Shown in pieces: positions 31,886-40,121 of a DNA stretch of 64,000 bases. The position numbers and the translations under genes are program-made. The DNA is from Halomonas salipaludis. Its GTDB lineage: Bacteria > Pseudomonadota > Gammaproteobacteria > Pseudomonadales > Halomonadaceae. Each line of letters begins with the position of its first letter. Position 1 is the first letter of the stretch. The DNA lies in assembly GCF_002286975.1 (NCBI RefSeq), contig NZ_NSKB01000006.1:372001-436000 (forward strand), given 5' to 3'. The notes beneath the pieces are model-generated. The model was given only the letters and a program-made list of their open reading frames with translations. It did no database searches and was not told the DNA's origin.

Positions 31886-31919
31886 AAACAACGATGCGAA
31901 ACGCCAGTCAGGCGCGGAG

Positions 31920-34079
31920 TCAGAACGCGTAGCTGGCCGAGAGCCACAGGCTGCGGCCGTCGAGGTAGATACCGTCGGTGGAACGACCGGTCTGGGTGAA
32001 GCGGTAGGCGTGGTAGGTCTCGCCTTCATGCTGATAGGCATCGGCCTTGCCGAAGTCCTTGTCGAGCAGGTTATAGACGGTGCCGGTCAGACGCACGCTG
32101 TCGGAGACCTGGTAGGAGGCGCGCAGGTTGAACAGCTCATAGCCATCGAGCTTGTTGCCCACCTGCTCATAGAGCGACAGATTCTGCCCCGACGTCGGAA
32201 GGCCGCCGGGGAAGCGCTCGCGGGAGGCGTAGTACTCGCCCTCCAGGGTGGTGCTCAGGCGCTCGTTGACGTCCCAGGTGAGGCTCGCAGTGAGCTTGTG
32301 CTTGGGCGTGTTGCTGAGCACCAGGCCCTGGCTCTCGCCGGAGGTGATTTCGGTATCGGTATAGGTGTAGCCGCCGCTCAGCGACCAGGCGGGGGCGAAC
32401 CGGTAGCGGGTCGACAGCTCCAGGCCCTGGGTGCGCGCCTCGTCGACATTGATCTGCTGGGAGTATTCGCCGTCCGGAACGCCGGGCCGGCCGCTGATGA
32501 AGGTCGGCTCGGTACTCGCGATCTTGTCGTCGAACTGGTTGTAGAACAGCGTGGCATTGGCCGAGAAACCGTTGAGGTTGTCATATGCGGCAGCGAGCTC
32601 GTAGTTGGTGCTCTTCTCCGGCTGCAGGTCCGGGGAGCCGATGGTCAGGGTATCGCCCTGGCCGGTCACGCCATTGATCCCCGGATGCAGGTCGTTCAGC
32701 GACGGGGTGCGATACCCGCGACTGACGCCGCCCTTGAGGGTCCAGGGATCCGTGGTGTTCCACACCAGATAGCCGCGCGGACTGATATTGCCGCCGAAAG
32801 CGTCATGGCGCTCGTAGCGCCCGCCGAGTGTCAGCGCCAGGTCGTTACGCAGCCACCACTCATCTTCGACGAACAGTGCCCAACTGGTCTGATCGAAGTC
32901 GTCGGATGCCAGGCCATCGCTGAGCTCGGCGTCATGCCACTGGCCGCCGAGTGTCAGCATGTGATCACCCAGTGGCGCCACGAACTTGCTGTCGAGGATG
33001 GTCGAGGTGGTTTCCAGGTCGCGATCCTCACCCACCACGATGGTGGGAAAGCCCTCGTAAGCCTGGCCGGTTTCATCCCCGGGGATGGTGCGGCCCAGGG
33101 TTTCCGTGGTGCTGCGCGTGAGGCTTGACTCCAGGGTGCCGGCCGCGAAGCGTCCGCGATGGCCAACCGCGATCTGGTCGCGCTGGAAGCGCAATTCGTC
33201 ACGATAGCCCGACGCCGTGCCGGGAGCCGGATTGCCGCTGCGGTCGGTGCCGTCGCGGGTACCCAGTCGACTGTCGCTGTTGTCGTAGACCTGTCGCGAG
33301 CGCTCCAGGTCGAGCCATAGCGCATGGCTGTCGTCCGGTGTCAGGGTCAGGCGGCCGCCCAGCGAGTGGATGCGCCCTTCGCTGGGGCGCGGATCGCGTC
33401 CGCTGCCGTCCTCGATCAGGCGCTGCGAGCTGTCGCGGTCGAACAGCCGGCCGCGCAGCTGCAGGCCCAGGACGTCCTTGATCAGCGGTCCCGAGGTGTA
33501 AAGGTTGAGCGTCTGGGAGTTGCCGGCATCGCGGTCTTGCTGGAAGGTGCTGTCGAGCGACAGGTTGCCGGTCCAGGTGTCGCTGACCGGTCGGGTAATG
33601 ATATTGATCACCCCACCCATGGCGTCGGAACCGTAGAGCGTCGACATCGGCCCGCGGATGACCTCGATGCGCTCGATGCTCGACAGCGGTGGCATGAAGC
33701 TGGTCGAGGTCTCGCCGAAGCCGTTGGGGGTGACGTCGCCGGCGGCATTCTGGCGGCGCCCGTCGACCAGGATCAGGGTATAGGCGCTGGGCATGCCGCG
33801 GATGCCGATATTGAGCCCGCCGGTCTTGCCGGTGCCGCTGCGCACGTCGACGCCGGGCACGTCGGCGATGGCGTCGGCAATGTTGGAGAAGCGCTTGCGC
33901 TCGAGCTCCTCGCGGGTCACCACCGAGATGCTCGCTGGTGCATCGGTCAGTGCCTGCTCGAAGCCTGCGGCGGTGACCACGATGCTGTCGAGGCGCGGGG
34001 ACTCTTCGGCAACGGCGGTCAGGGAAGCACCGGCCGCGGCGATGGCAACGGCCAGGGTGCGTCGAGACGCATGGATCAT
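31920..34079 (-). CDS. TonB-dependent outer-membrane siderophore receptor (FepA/CirA-like)
   Basis: The 719-residue protein has a signal peptide (residues 1-24, ending TAVA), a TonB box-like DSIVVTAAG, a plug domain with LVDGRRQNAAGD and IEVIRGPMSTLYGSDAMGGVINIITRP, and a beta-barrel ending in a C-terminal Phe (LSASYAF). Plug features suggest a catecholate-type ferric siderophore receptor; the ligand cannot be set from sequence. A Fur-like box lies 28 nt upstream. The LysR gene upstream is in the same direction but separated by that box. Confidence 0.9.
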   Translation of the reverse strand: MIHASRRTLAVAIAAAGASLTAVAEESPRLDSIVVTAAGFEQALTDAPASISVVTREELERKRFSNIADAIADVPGVDVRSGTGKTGGLNIGIRGMPSAYTLILVDGRRQNAAGDVTPNGFGETSTSFMPPLSSIERIEVIRGPMSTLYGSDAMGGVINIITRPVSDTWTGNLSLDSTFQQDRDAGNSQTLNLYTSGPLIKDVLGLQLRGRLFDRDSSQRLIEDGSGRDPRPSEGRIHSLGGRLTLTPDDSHALWLDLERSRQVYDNSDSRLGTRDGTDRSGNPAPGTASGYRDELRFQRDQIAVGHRGRFAAGTLESSLTRSTTETLGRTIPGDETGQAYEGFPTIVVGEDRDLETTSTILDSKFVAPLGDHMLTLGGQWHDAELSDGLASDDFDQTSWALFVEDEWWLRNDLALTLGGRYERHDAFGGNISPRGYLVWNTTDPWTLKGGVSRGYRTPSLNDLHPGINGVTGQGDTLTIGSPDLQPEKSTNYELAAAYDNLNGFSANATLFYNQFDDKIASTEPTFISGRPGVPDGEYSQQINVDEARTQGLELSTRYRFAPAWSLSGGYTYTDTEITSGESQGLVLSNTPKHKLTASLTWDVNERLSTTLEGEYYASRERFPGGLPTSGQNLSLYEQVGNKLDGYELFNLRASYQVSDSVRLTGTVYNLLDKDFGKADAYQHEGETYHAYRFTQTGRSTDGIYLDGRSLWLSASYAF

Positions 34080-34106
34080 GAGTTCACCTTAGAATGATGC
34101 TGTTTA

Positions 34107-34125
34107 TTGAATGCTATTGATTATC
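34107..34125 (-). promoter_or_regulatory. Fur-box-like site before the TonB receptor
   Basis: On the minus strand GATAATCAATAGCATTCAA matches the 19-bp Fur consensus at 12 positions, including GATAAT and CATT. It is just upstream of the receptor start. It is the weakest of the three Fur-like sites here. Confidence 0.6.
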
Positions 34126-34193
34126 AAGTGCGGGTGAATTCTAACCACAACGCCTGGCGTCAGGGGAGAGGGCATGCGGGAACGTTGCGTTGC

Positions 34194-35120
34194 TCAGGAT
34201 GCAACGCTCGAGGGGCTGGATGTTGCGTCCCACTCCGGGGGCAGGCGGCAGCGCAGGAAGTCGAGCATGGCGCTGACCTTGCCAGCCTGGTGGCCGTGGG
34301 CGTAGAGCAGGTTGACCGGCAGCGTCGGCAGACGCCACTCCGGCAGGCAGGCCTCGAGTTCGCCGGGGTGGGCACGTTCGCGGCGCTCGGCGAGCCAACA
34401 CGGCATGATGCCGAGGCCCTGGCCTCGGGCGATGGCGTCGGCCTGCAGCATGGGTTGGTCGAGTCGCAGCCGCGAGCGGGGCGGCTGGAACAGGTAGTGC
34501 GCACCGTCGCGGTGACTCATCGGCAGGCCGCCCTCGGCCTCGCCGAGCAGGTCGATCCAGTGGTGCGCCAGCAGGTCATCGGGCTGCTGCGGGCGCCCAT
34601 GACGTGCCAGGTAATCCGGGTGGGCATAGATGCCGCGGCGCAGCAGCGTCAGCTGTTCGCAGCGCAGGTTCTCCTCCATGACGGGGCCGAGAGTGACATG
34701 GATGGCGCTGCTATCGGCGCTGGCATGAAAGCGCTCGTGGGTTCTCAGGGTGACATCGATACGTCGATGACGGGCCATGAAGTCGTGCAGTGCCTGGGTC
34801 ATCCACGGGCGGGTCAGGGCGGCGTGCACATCGATGACCAGCTCGCCGCCGATATCGTGGTGCAGCGCTTCGAGAGCCGCCTGGCTCTGCTGCGCCAACT
34901 CCAGCATGCGCTGGCAGTAGCCGTGGAACAGCTCGCCGGCCTCGGTGGGCAGCAGGCGGTTGGATTGACGGCGCAGCAGCGGGTAGCCGAGACGCGCCTC
35001 GAGCTGGCTGATGCGACGGCTCAGCGTCGACTTGGACAGGCCCAGGCGAGTGGCGCTGCGGGTCAGGTTGCCGGATAGCATGACCGCATCGAAGGCGGTC
35101 AGTTCGTCGAGATCGTGCAT
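34194..35120 (-). CDS. LysR-family transcription regulator
   Basis: The 308-residue protein has an N-terminal winged helix (LTAFDAVMLSGNLTRSATRLGLSKSTLSRRISQLEARLG, quoted in parts: helix-turn-helix about residues 17-45) and a LysR substrate domain. It sits between the receptor and the ABC importer, so it may control iron-uptake genes. The Met at 35120 fits the family N-terminus, but its ribosome site is weak; a longer frame to 35639 is a shadow. A TTGC-N7-GCAA site lies 108 bp upstream. Confidence 0.85.
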   Translation of the reverse strand: MHDLDELTAFDAVMLSGNLTRSATRLGLSKSTLSRRISQLEARLGYPLLRRQSNRLLPTEAGELFHGYCQRMLELAQQSQAALEALHHDIGGELVIDVHAALTRPWMTQALHDFMARHRRIDVTLRTHERFHASADSSAIHVTLGPVMEENLRCEQLTLLRRGIYAHPDYLARHGRPQQPDDLLAHHWIDLLGEAEGGLPMSHRDGAHYLFQPPRSRLRLDQPMLQADAIARGQGLGIMPCWLAERRERAHPGELEACLPEWRLPTLPVNLLYAHGHQAGKVSAMLDFLRCRLPPEWDATSSPSSVAS

Positions 35121-35227
35121 ATCACGCGCATCCAGGAGGTTCCTCGGTCTGTCGGGGCAACACCAGTATGCCATGAAGGTCCGCTCACATAGAAATGATT
35201 CCATTTGCCATTGGCATCTGAGTCGCG

Positions 35228-35242
35228 TTGCATGATGAGCAA
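35228..35242. promoter_or_regulatory. LysR-type binding site (TTGC-N7-GCAA)
   Basis: TTGCATGATGAGCAA fits the T-N11-A LysR rule. The dyad extends to 7 bp per arm (GCGTTGC at 35225-35231 and GCAACGC at 35239-35245). It lies between the divergent LysR gene and the importer operon, as expected for an autoregulatory site. Confidence 0.6.
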
Positions 35243-35278
35243 CGCAGCGTTTCATGCAATGATGATGCGGTGGCTTAT

Positions 35279-35297
35279 GAGAATCATTATTATCATC
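35279..35297 (+). promoter_or_regulatory. Fur box before the siderophore ABC operon
   Basis: GAGAATCATTATTATCATC matches the 19-bp Fur consensus at 14 positions. It lies 40 nt before the binding-protein start. Iron-loaded Fur would block the importer operon. Confidence 0.8.
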
Positions 35298-35336
35298 TGC
35301 CTCGACGCCCCTCGTTGCTGATGCAGGAGATACTGG

Positions 35337-36257
35337 ATGCCTTTCACGTTGCTGCCACGCCGCCCACTGCTGGTCCTGATGATGACGCTGCTGACGACTC
35401 ACGCGCATGCGCACAGTGTGGAGACCGCCCATGGGCCGGTCGAGGTGGCTAGCGACCCGCAGCGTGTGGTGACCCTCCATGAGGGCGCCCTGGATACCGC
35501 GCTGGCGGCTGGCGTGACGCCGCTGGGTGCGGTGACCACCCGTGGCGGCGACGGCGTGGCGCGCTACCTCGACGACTATCTGGACGAGATCGCCATCGTT
35601 GGCGTGGTGCGCGAGATCAATATCGAGGCGGTGCTGCATCAGCGGCCTGACCTGATTCTGGCCCCGCCCCAGCTCAGCGATGAGCAGTATGCGTTGCTGT
35701 CGCGGATTGCCCCGACCGTGGTGCCGCCGGCCCAGGGATTTACCCGCGAGGCGTGGAAGGACGATGCGCGGCTCTACGCTCAGGCACTGGGCCGCGCGGA
35801 GCAGATCGAGGCGGCCATCGTCGACGTCGAGGGGCGCGCCGCTGAGATGGCGCAGGCCATCGAGGAGCGCGGCATCGACAGCGGAGCGACCCTGGTTCGC
35901 TGGATGCCCCAGGGGCCGCTAGTGATGTCGTCGCAGCTGTTCAGCACCGGGGTGCTGGCGGCTGCCGGTCTCGAGGTGCACGACGGCGGCCTGGTGCCGG
36001 AGCAGGCCGGGCATAGCGACCCGCTGAGCCTCGAGAACCTGTCGCGTATCGATGACGACTGGCTGTTCCTGGCGACGCTCAACGAAGACGGCGAGGAGGC
36101 GCTGGCCGGTGCCCGCCAGTCGCCCGCCTTCGAACGACTCGCGGTGGTGCAGCGCGATCGCGTGGTCAGCGTCGACGGCCAGCTGTGGAGCAGCGCCCAG
36201 GGGCCATTGGCCGCCCAGGCGATCCTCGATGACCTCGAGCGCGTGCTGCTGCCGTGA
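35337..36257 (+). CDS. Siderophore ABC transporter, periplasmic binding protein
   Basis: The 306-residue protein has a signal peptide ending in THAHA and no lipobox Cys, so it should be free in the periplasm. It shows the FecB/FepB-type fold: QRVVTLHEGALDTALAAGV, a hinge helix and ISRI-like RIDDDWLFL. It would bind the ferric siderophore and hand it to the permeases. CAGGAGA precedes the ATG. The stop overlaps the next GTG by 4 nt. Confidence 0.9.
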   Translation: MPFTLLPRRPLLVLMMTLLTTHAHAHSVETAHGPVEVASDPQRVVTLHEGALDTALAAGVTPLGAVTTRGGDGVARYLDDYLDEIAIVGVVREINIEAVLHQRPDLILAPPQLSDEQYALLSRIAPTVVPPAQGFTREAWKDDARLYAQALGRAEQIEAAIVDVEGRAAEMAQAIEERGIDSGATLVRWMPQGPLVMSSQLFSTGVLAAAGLEVHDGGLVPEQAGHSDPLSLENLSRIDDDWLFLATLNEDGEEALAGARQSPAFERLAVVQRDRVVSVDGQLWSSAQGPLAAQAILDDLERVLLP

Positions 36258-37270
36258 GCCAGGCCCTGCTTGCGAGGCCTGGCCCCTGCCTGGCCGCCAC
36301 CTGGCTGACGCTGGCGCTGCTATTGATGGGCGTGGTGCTGCTCAGCGTGCTGCTGGGAGCGGGGGAGGTCGGACCCAGTAGGGCGCTGGCGGTACTGGCG
36401 GGTAGCGGCGATCCGGAGGCGCGTTTCGTGGTCGGTTCGCTGCGCCTGCCGCGCACCCTGGTCGGTGTCGCCGTGGGGCTGGCGCTGGGCGTTGCCGGGG
36501 CGCTGCTGCAGGCGGTCACGCGCAACCCGCTGGCCGAGCCTGGCCTGCTGGGCGTCAGTGCAGGCAGCGCCTTTGCCGTGGCGGTGGCGCTGTTGCTGGG
36601 GGCCAGTGCCACCACGCTACGCGTGTCGGCGGCGCAGCTCGGCGCCCTGGCCGGCTGCCTGTGCGTGCTGAGCGTAACGCGGCTGCGCGGCGTGGGCAGC
36701 GACCCGGTACGCCTGGTGCTGGCCGGGGCGGCATTCTCCGGCCTGCTGGGGTCACTGACCGCCTTGCTGCTGCTGTTCGATCAGCGCGCCGCCGACGAGA
36801 TTCGCTTCTGGGTGATCGGCAGCCTCTCGGGGCGGCGTGCCGATGATCTGCTGGCGGTGCTGCCCGGCCTTGCCCTGGCCGCGGCCATCGTCGTGAGCAT
36901 TGCCCGGCCGCTGGCGGCGCTGTCGCTGGGCGAGCGGGTGGCCGCGGGGCTTGGCCATCGCCCGGGCCGGGTGCGGCTACTGGTGATCGTCGCCGTGGCC
37001 CTGCTGGTCGGTGCGGCCACGGCGGTCGCCGGGCCGGTCGCCTTCGTCGGACTGGTGGTGCCGTTTGCGGCGCGGGCCCTGGCCGGGCCTGACATCCGCC
37101 GTGTGCTGTGGCTATGCCTGCCGCTGGGGCCGCTGATGGTGATCTCGGCGGACATTCTCTCGCGGCTGCTGGTGGCGCCGTCGGAGATGCCGCTTGGCGT
37201 GCTCACCGCGCTATGCGGTGCCCCGGTGCTGGTGGCGGTGGTGCGCGCCAGGCGTATGCCGATCCTTTAA
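36254..37270 (+). CDS. Siderophore ABC transporter permease (FecCD family)
   Basis: The 338-residue protein has 8-10 hydrophobic segments and the family features RLPRTLVGVAVGLALGVAGALLQAVTRNPLAEPGLLG and VGPVAFVGLVVPFAARAL, split here in description only: RLPR motif near residue 63 and GPVAFVGL near 258. It forms the inner-membrane channel with the second permease. It uses GTG coupled to the binding protein. Confidence 0.9.
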   Translation: MSQALLARPGPCLAATWLTLALLLMGVVLLSVLLGAGEVGPSRALAVLAGSGDPEARFVVGSLRLPRTLVGVAVGLALGVAGALLQAVTRNPLAEPGLLGVSAGSAFAVAVALLLGASATTLRVSAAQLGALAGCLCVLSVTRLRGVGSDPVRLVLAGAAFSGLLGSLTALLLLFDQRAADEIRFWVIGSLSGRRADDLLAVLPGLALAAAIVVSIARPLAALSLGERVAAGLGHRPGRVRLLVIVAVALLVGAATAVAGPVAFVGLVVPFAARALAGPDIRRVLWLCLPLGPLMVISADILSRLLVAPSEMPLGVLTALCGAPVLVAVVRARRMPIL

Positions 37271-37294
37271 TCGTGATGCGCTACTCGCGGAGAC

Positions 37295-38404
37295 ATGATG
37301 TCGTTATTTCCTCTGGCGCGTGACGCCACTGCCGCCAAGCGCGCGCCTGCACTGCCGCCGCCCAGCGGCTGCTGGCGGCTGGCCTGGCAGCGGCCGGGCG
37401 GCGGCGAGGCGAGCCTGCTGATCACTCGGCGCAGCGCGCTGGCCAATGCCGGCCTGCTGCTGGCGCTGCTCGTGGCCAGCGGCGTCTATCTGGCACTGGG
37501 CAGTGTGCACCTGGCGCCGCGCTCGCTGGCCGCGGTGCTGGTGGGCGGCGGCGACCCCGTGGCTCGCTTCATGGTGATCGAACTGCGCCTGCCGCGGCTG
37601 GTGGCCGCCTGCCTGACCGGGGCGGCGTTCGCGGTAGCCGGCTGCCTGATGCAGACCCTGGCCCGCAATCGCCTGGCCACGCCGGGCATCATCGGGATCG
37701 ACAATGGCGCCACGGCGTTTGCGGTGGCCTCGGTGGTGGGGCTCGGCGTATCGCTGGCGCCGCCGGCGATGGCGCTGGCGGGGGCGGCAACCGCGGCGGC
37801 GATCACCTTCGGCCTGACCGCTGGAGGTGGCAGCCGCGGCTATCGCTTCATCGTCGCCGGCATCGGGGTGGGGGCGGTGTTCGGCGCCGTCACCCAGCTG
37901 CTGCTGGCGCGGGTCGATATGGATACCGCCAATGCGGCCTACCCATGGACGGTGGGCACGCTCAATGCGCGGCCTGCTGGGGCGCTGTTGGTGCTCGGCG
38001 CGGGGTTGGCGGTGGGGCTGGCGATGGCGCTGCAGCTATCCCGGGCGCTGTCGCTGATGCGCTTCAGCGACGCCGTCGCCCAGGGGCTGGGCTCCCGGGT
38101 GGGATGCCGGCGCTGGCAGGTGCTGGCGGTGTCGGTGCTGCTCACCGGGCTGGCGGTGGCGGTGGCCGGGCCGGTGGGCATGGTGGGGCTGATCGGCCCG
38201 GAGATCGCCCGCTCGCTCTCCTGCCCTCGCGGCGTGCCGATCGTCGCCTCGGCGCTGGCCGGGGCGCTGGTGATGGTGCTGGCCGACCTGCTCGGCCGGG
38301 TGCTGCTGGCGCCCATCGAACTGCCGGTGGGGATCGTCACCGCCGTCGTCGGCGGCCCCTGGTTGCTGTGGATATTGTTGAGGCCTCACAGGAGTCTGGC
38401 ATGA
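37295..38404 (+). CDS. Siderophore ABC transporter permease (FecCD family), second subunit
   Basis: The 369-residue protein has the same FecCD signatures (ELRLPRLVAACLTGAAF, CLMQTLARNRLATPGIIG, GPVGMVGLIGPEIAR) but an N-terminal extension of about 45 residues, rich in Ala, Pro and Arg, before the first membrane span. It would pair with the upstream permease. The start ATG ATG at 37295 lies 24 nt after that gene. The stop overlaps the ATPase ATG by 4 nt. Confidence 0.88.
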   Translation: MMSLFPLARDATAAKRAPALPPPSGCWRLAWQRPGGGEASLLITRRSALANAGLLLALLVASGVYLALGSVHLAPRSLAAVLVGGGDPVARFMVIELRLPRLVAACLTGAAFAVAGCLMQTLARNRLATPGIIGIDNGATAFAVASVVGLGVSLAPPAMALAGAATAAAITFGLTAGGGSRGYRFIVAGIGVGAVFGAVTQLLLARVDMDTANAAYPWTVGTLNARPAGALLVLGAGLAVGLAMALQLSRALSLMRFSDAVAQGLGSRVGCRRWQVLAVSVLLTGLAVAVAGPVGMVGLIGPEIARSLSCPRGVPIVASALAGALVMVLADLLGRVLLAPIELPVGIVTAVVGGPWLLWILLRPHRSLA

Positions 38405-39231
38405 GAGACGTGGCTGAGAGCAGTTCGCTGGAGGCGCGCCGGCTCGACCTGGCCCACGGTCAACGGCGGGTGATCGAAGGGTTGGACCTGCGTCTGCCGC
38501 CGGGACGGGTGACTGCCATCGTCGGCCCCAACGGCTGCGGCAAGTCGACCCTGCTGGCAGGGCTGGCGCGACTCCATGCCCCGGGCGGCGGCCGTGTGCT
38601 GCTCGACGGCAAGGACATCCAGCGGCTGCCGGCCCGCGAACTGGCGCGTCGTCTGGCGCTGCTGCCGCAGGAGGCCGTTGCTCCCGAGGGGCTGACGGTG
38701 CGCGATCTGATCCGCTTCGGTCGCCAGCCCCACCAGGGCTTCTTGCGGCAGTGGTCACACCAGGATCACCTGGCCGTCGAGGCGGCGCTCGCGGCCGCCG
38801 ACCTGCAGGCATTGGCCGAGCGTCCGCTGGAGGCGCTTTCCGGCGGGCAACGGCAGCGCGCCTGGATCGCCATGACCATCGCCCAGCAAACGCCACTGCT
38901 GCTGCTCGATGAGCCGACCTCGGCGCTCGATCTGGGCCATCAGTTGGAGGTCTTCGAACTGGTGCGGCGATTGGCCGGCGAGGGGCGCACTGTGGCGATG
39001 GTGCTGCACGACCTGGCTAGCGCCTGTCGCTATGCCGATCACCTGGTGGCGATGCGCGAAGGGCGCATCGTCGCCCAGGGCGAGCCGCGTGACGTGGTGA
39101 CCCGCGAGCTGGTCGCCGAGTTATATGACATCGACTGCACCCTGATGCATGACCCCGTCACCGGCACCCCGCTGTTGACCAACCTGCGCCGCCTGTCCCT
39201 GGGGGCGTCCCGCGGCCAGGCATCTCTTTGA
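38401..39231 (+). CDS. Siderophore ABC transporter ATPase (FecE/FepC-like)
   Basis: The 276-residue protein has Walker A GPNGCGKST, the Q-loop LPQEAVAPEGLTVRDL, signature LSGGQRQRAWIAM, Walker B LLLLDEPTSALD and the switch His in VLHDL. The YADHL and EGRIVAQGEP segments match iron-siderophore ATPases. It powers import by the two permeases. Its TGA lies within the next Fur-like box. Confidence 0.93.
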   Translation: MRDVAESSSLEARRLDLAHGQRRVIEGLDLRLPPGRVTAIVGPNGCGKSTLLAGLARLHAPGGGRVLLDGKDIQRLPARELARRLALLPQEAVAPEGLTVRDLIRFGRQPHQGFLRQWSHQDHLAVEAALAAADLQALAERPLEALSGGQRQRAWIAMTIAQQTPLLLLDEPTSALDLGHQLEVFELVRRLAGEGRTVAMVLHDLASACRYADHLVAMREGRIVAQGEPRDVVTRELVAELYDIDCTLMHDPVTGTPLLTNLRRLSLGASRGQASL

Positions 39232-39248
39232 TAATGAAAGTCATTGTT
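39230..39248 (+). promoter_or_regulatory. Fur box before the TonB-system operon
   Basis: GATAATGAAAGTCATTGTT matches the Fur consensus at 15 of 19 positions, the best of the three sites. It overlaps the last bases of the ATPase gene and lies 60 nt before the DUF3450 start. It implies separate iron control of the TonB operon. Confidence 0.8.
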
Positions 39249-39308
39249 ATTCGCGCTCAGGGTGGTATCCTGTTTGTCGATACCTTTCTATCAGGACGGG
39301 AGAGAACG

Positions 39309-40121
39309 GTGCGTGGTAAAGGCTTAGATTATCTTCGCCCAGGCGCTGCGCTATGCGCCCTGCTGCTGGCCGCAACGGCCAACGCTGCCTCGCTGACGGC
39401 GGAGGCGGGAGACGCTCAGCGGCAGCAGGCGGAACTCCAGGCCCAGATCGACGCCGCGGACGACGAGAGTCGTGCGATGCTCGCCGAGCTGCGAGAACGC
39501 GAAAGCGAGACGCGGCGGCTCGAGCAGGAGAATGCGCGCCTCGTTCCTCATCTGGTCGAGCAGGCGGAGCAGCTACGCCGTCGTGAAGCGGCGCTGGATA
39601 CCCTCGATGTGACGCGTCAGGCCCTGCCTTCCCTGCAGGCGAGCCTGGTGGCGAGGCTGGATGCCTGGGTCGAGAATGACCTGCCGTTCATGCAGTCACA
39701 GCGGCGTGCCCGGGTGGCCAGCCTGGAGGAGGCGCTCGGCGACCCCGAGCTCGATGATGCCGAACGCATGGAGCGAATCCTGAATGTCTGGCGCCGTGAG
39801 CTCGCCTATGGGATGGAGATGGATGCCTGGCGCGACCACCTGGTGTTGGCGGCGGATGACGCGCGGCCGACGCGGCGCGAAGTCGACTACCTGCGTCTGG
39901 GGCGTGTGGGCCTCTATTACCTCACGCCGGATGGCCGCGAGGGCGGGGTGTGGCTGGCTGAAGAGGGCGGCTGGGCGCCGCTCGATGACCAGCAGCGCCG
40001 CGAGGTGCGCAAAGGCTTGCGCATGGCGCGTGACCAGCGCGCCCCCGAGCTCTTGCAGCTGCCGGTCTCCCAGCCCCTCGAGCGCGAGGATGGTCCACTG
40101 TCCGGGGAGGTTGGCGCATGA
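39309..40121 (+). CDS. DUF3450 periplasmic protein of a TtpC-type TonB system
   Basis: The 270-residue protein has a signal peptide ending near TANA, a coiled-coil N-terminal half (about residues 25-100, rich in Glu, Gln, Arg) and the DUF3450 core with RLDAWVENDLPFMQSQRR and LRLGRVGLYYLTPDGRE. Relatives stand first in TonB2/TonB3-type operons of Vibrio and other marine bacteria. GTG 39309 with GGGAGAG upstream gives the clean signal peptide; longer frames would run through the Fur site. Confidence 0.85.
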   Translation: MRGKGLDYLRPGAALCALLLAATANAASLTAEAGDAQRQQAELQAQIDAADDESRAMLAELRERESETRRLEQENARLVPHLVEQAEQLRRREAALDTLDVTRQALPSLQASLVARLDAWVENDLPFMQSQRRARVASLEEALGDPELDDAERMERILNVWRRELAYGMEMDAWRDHLVLAADDARPTRREVDYLRLGRVGLYYLTPDGREGGVWLAEEGGWAPLDDQQRREVRKGLRMARDQRAPELLQLPVSQPLEREDGPLSGEVGA

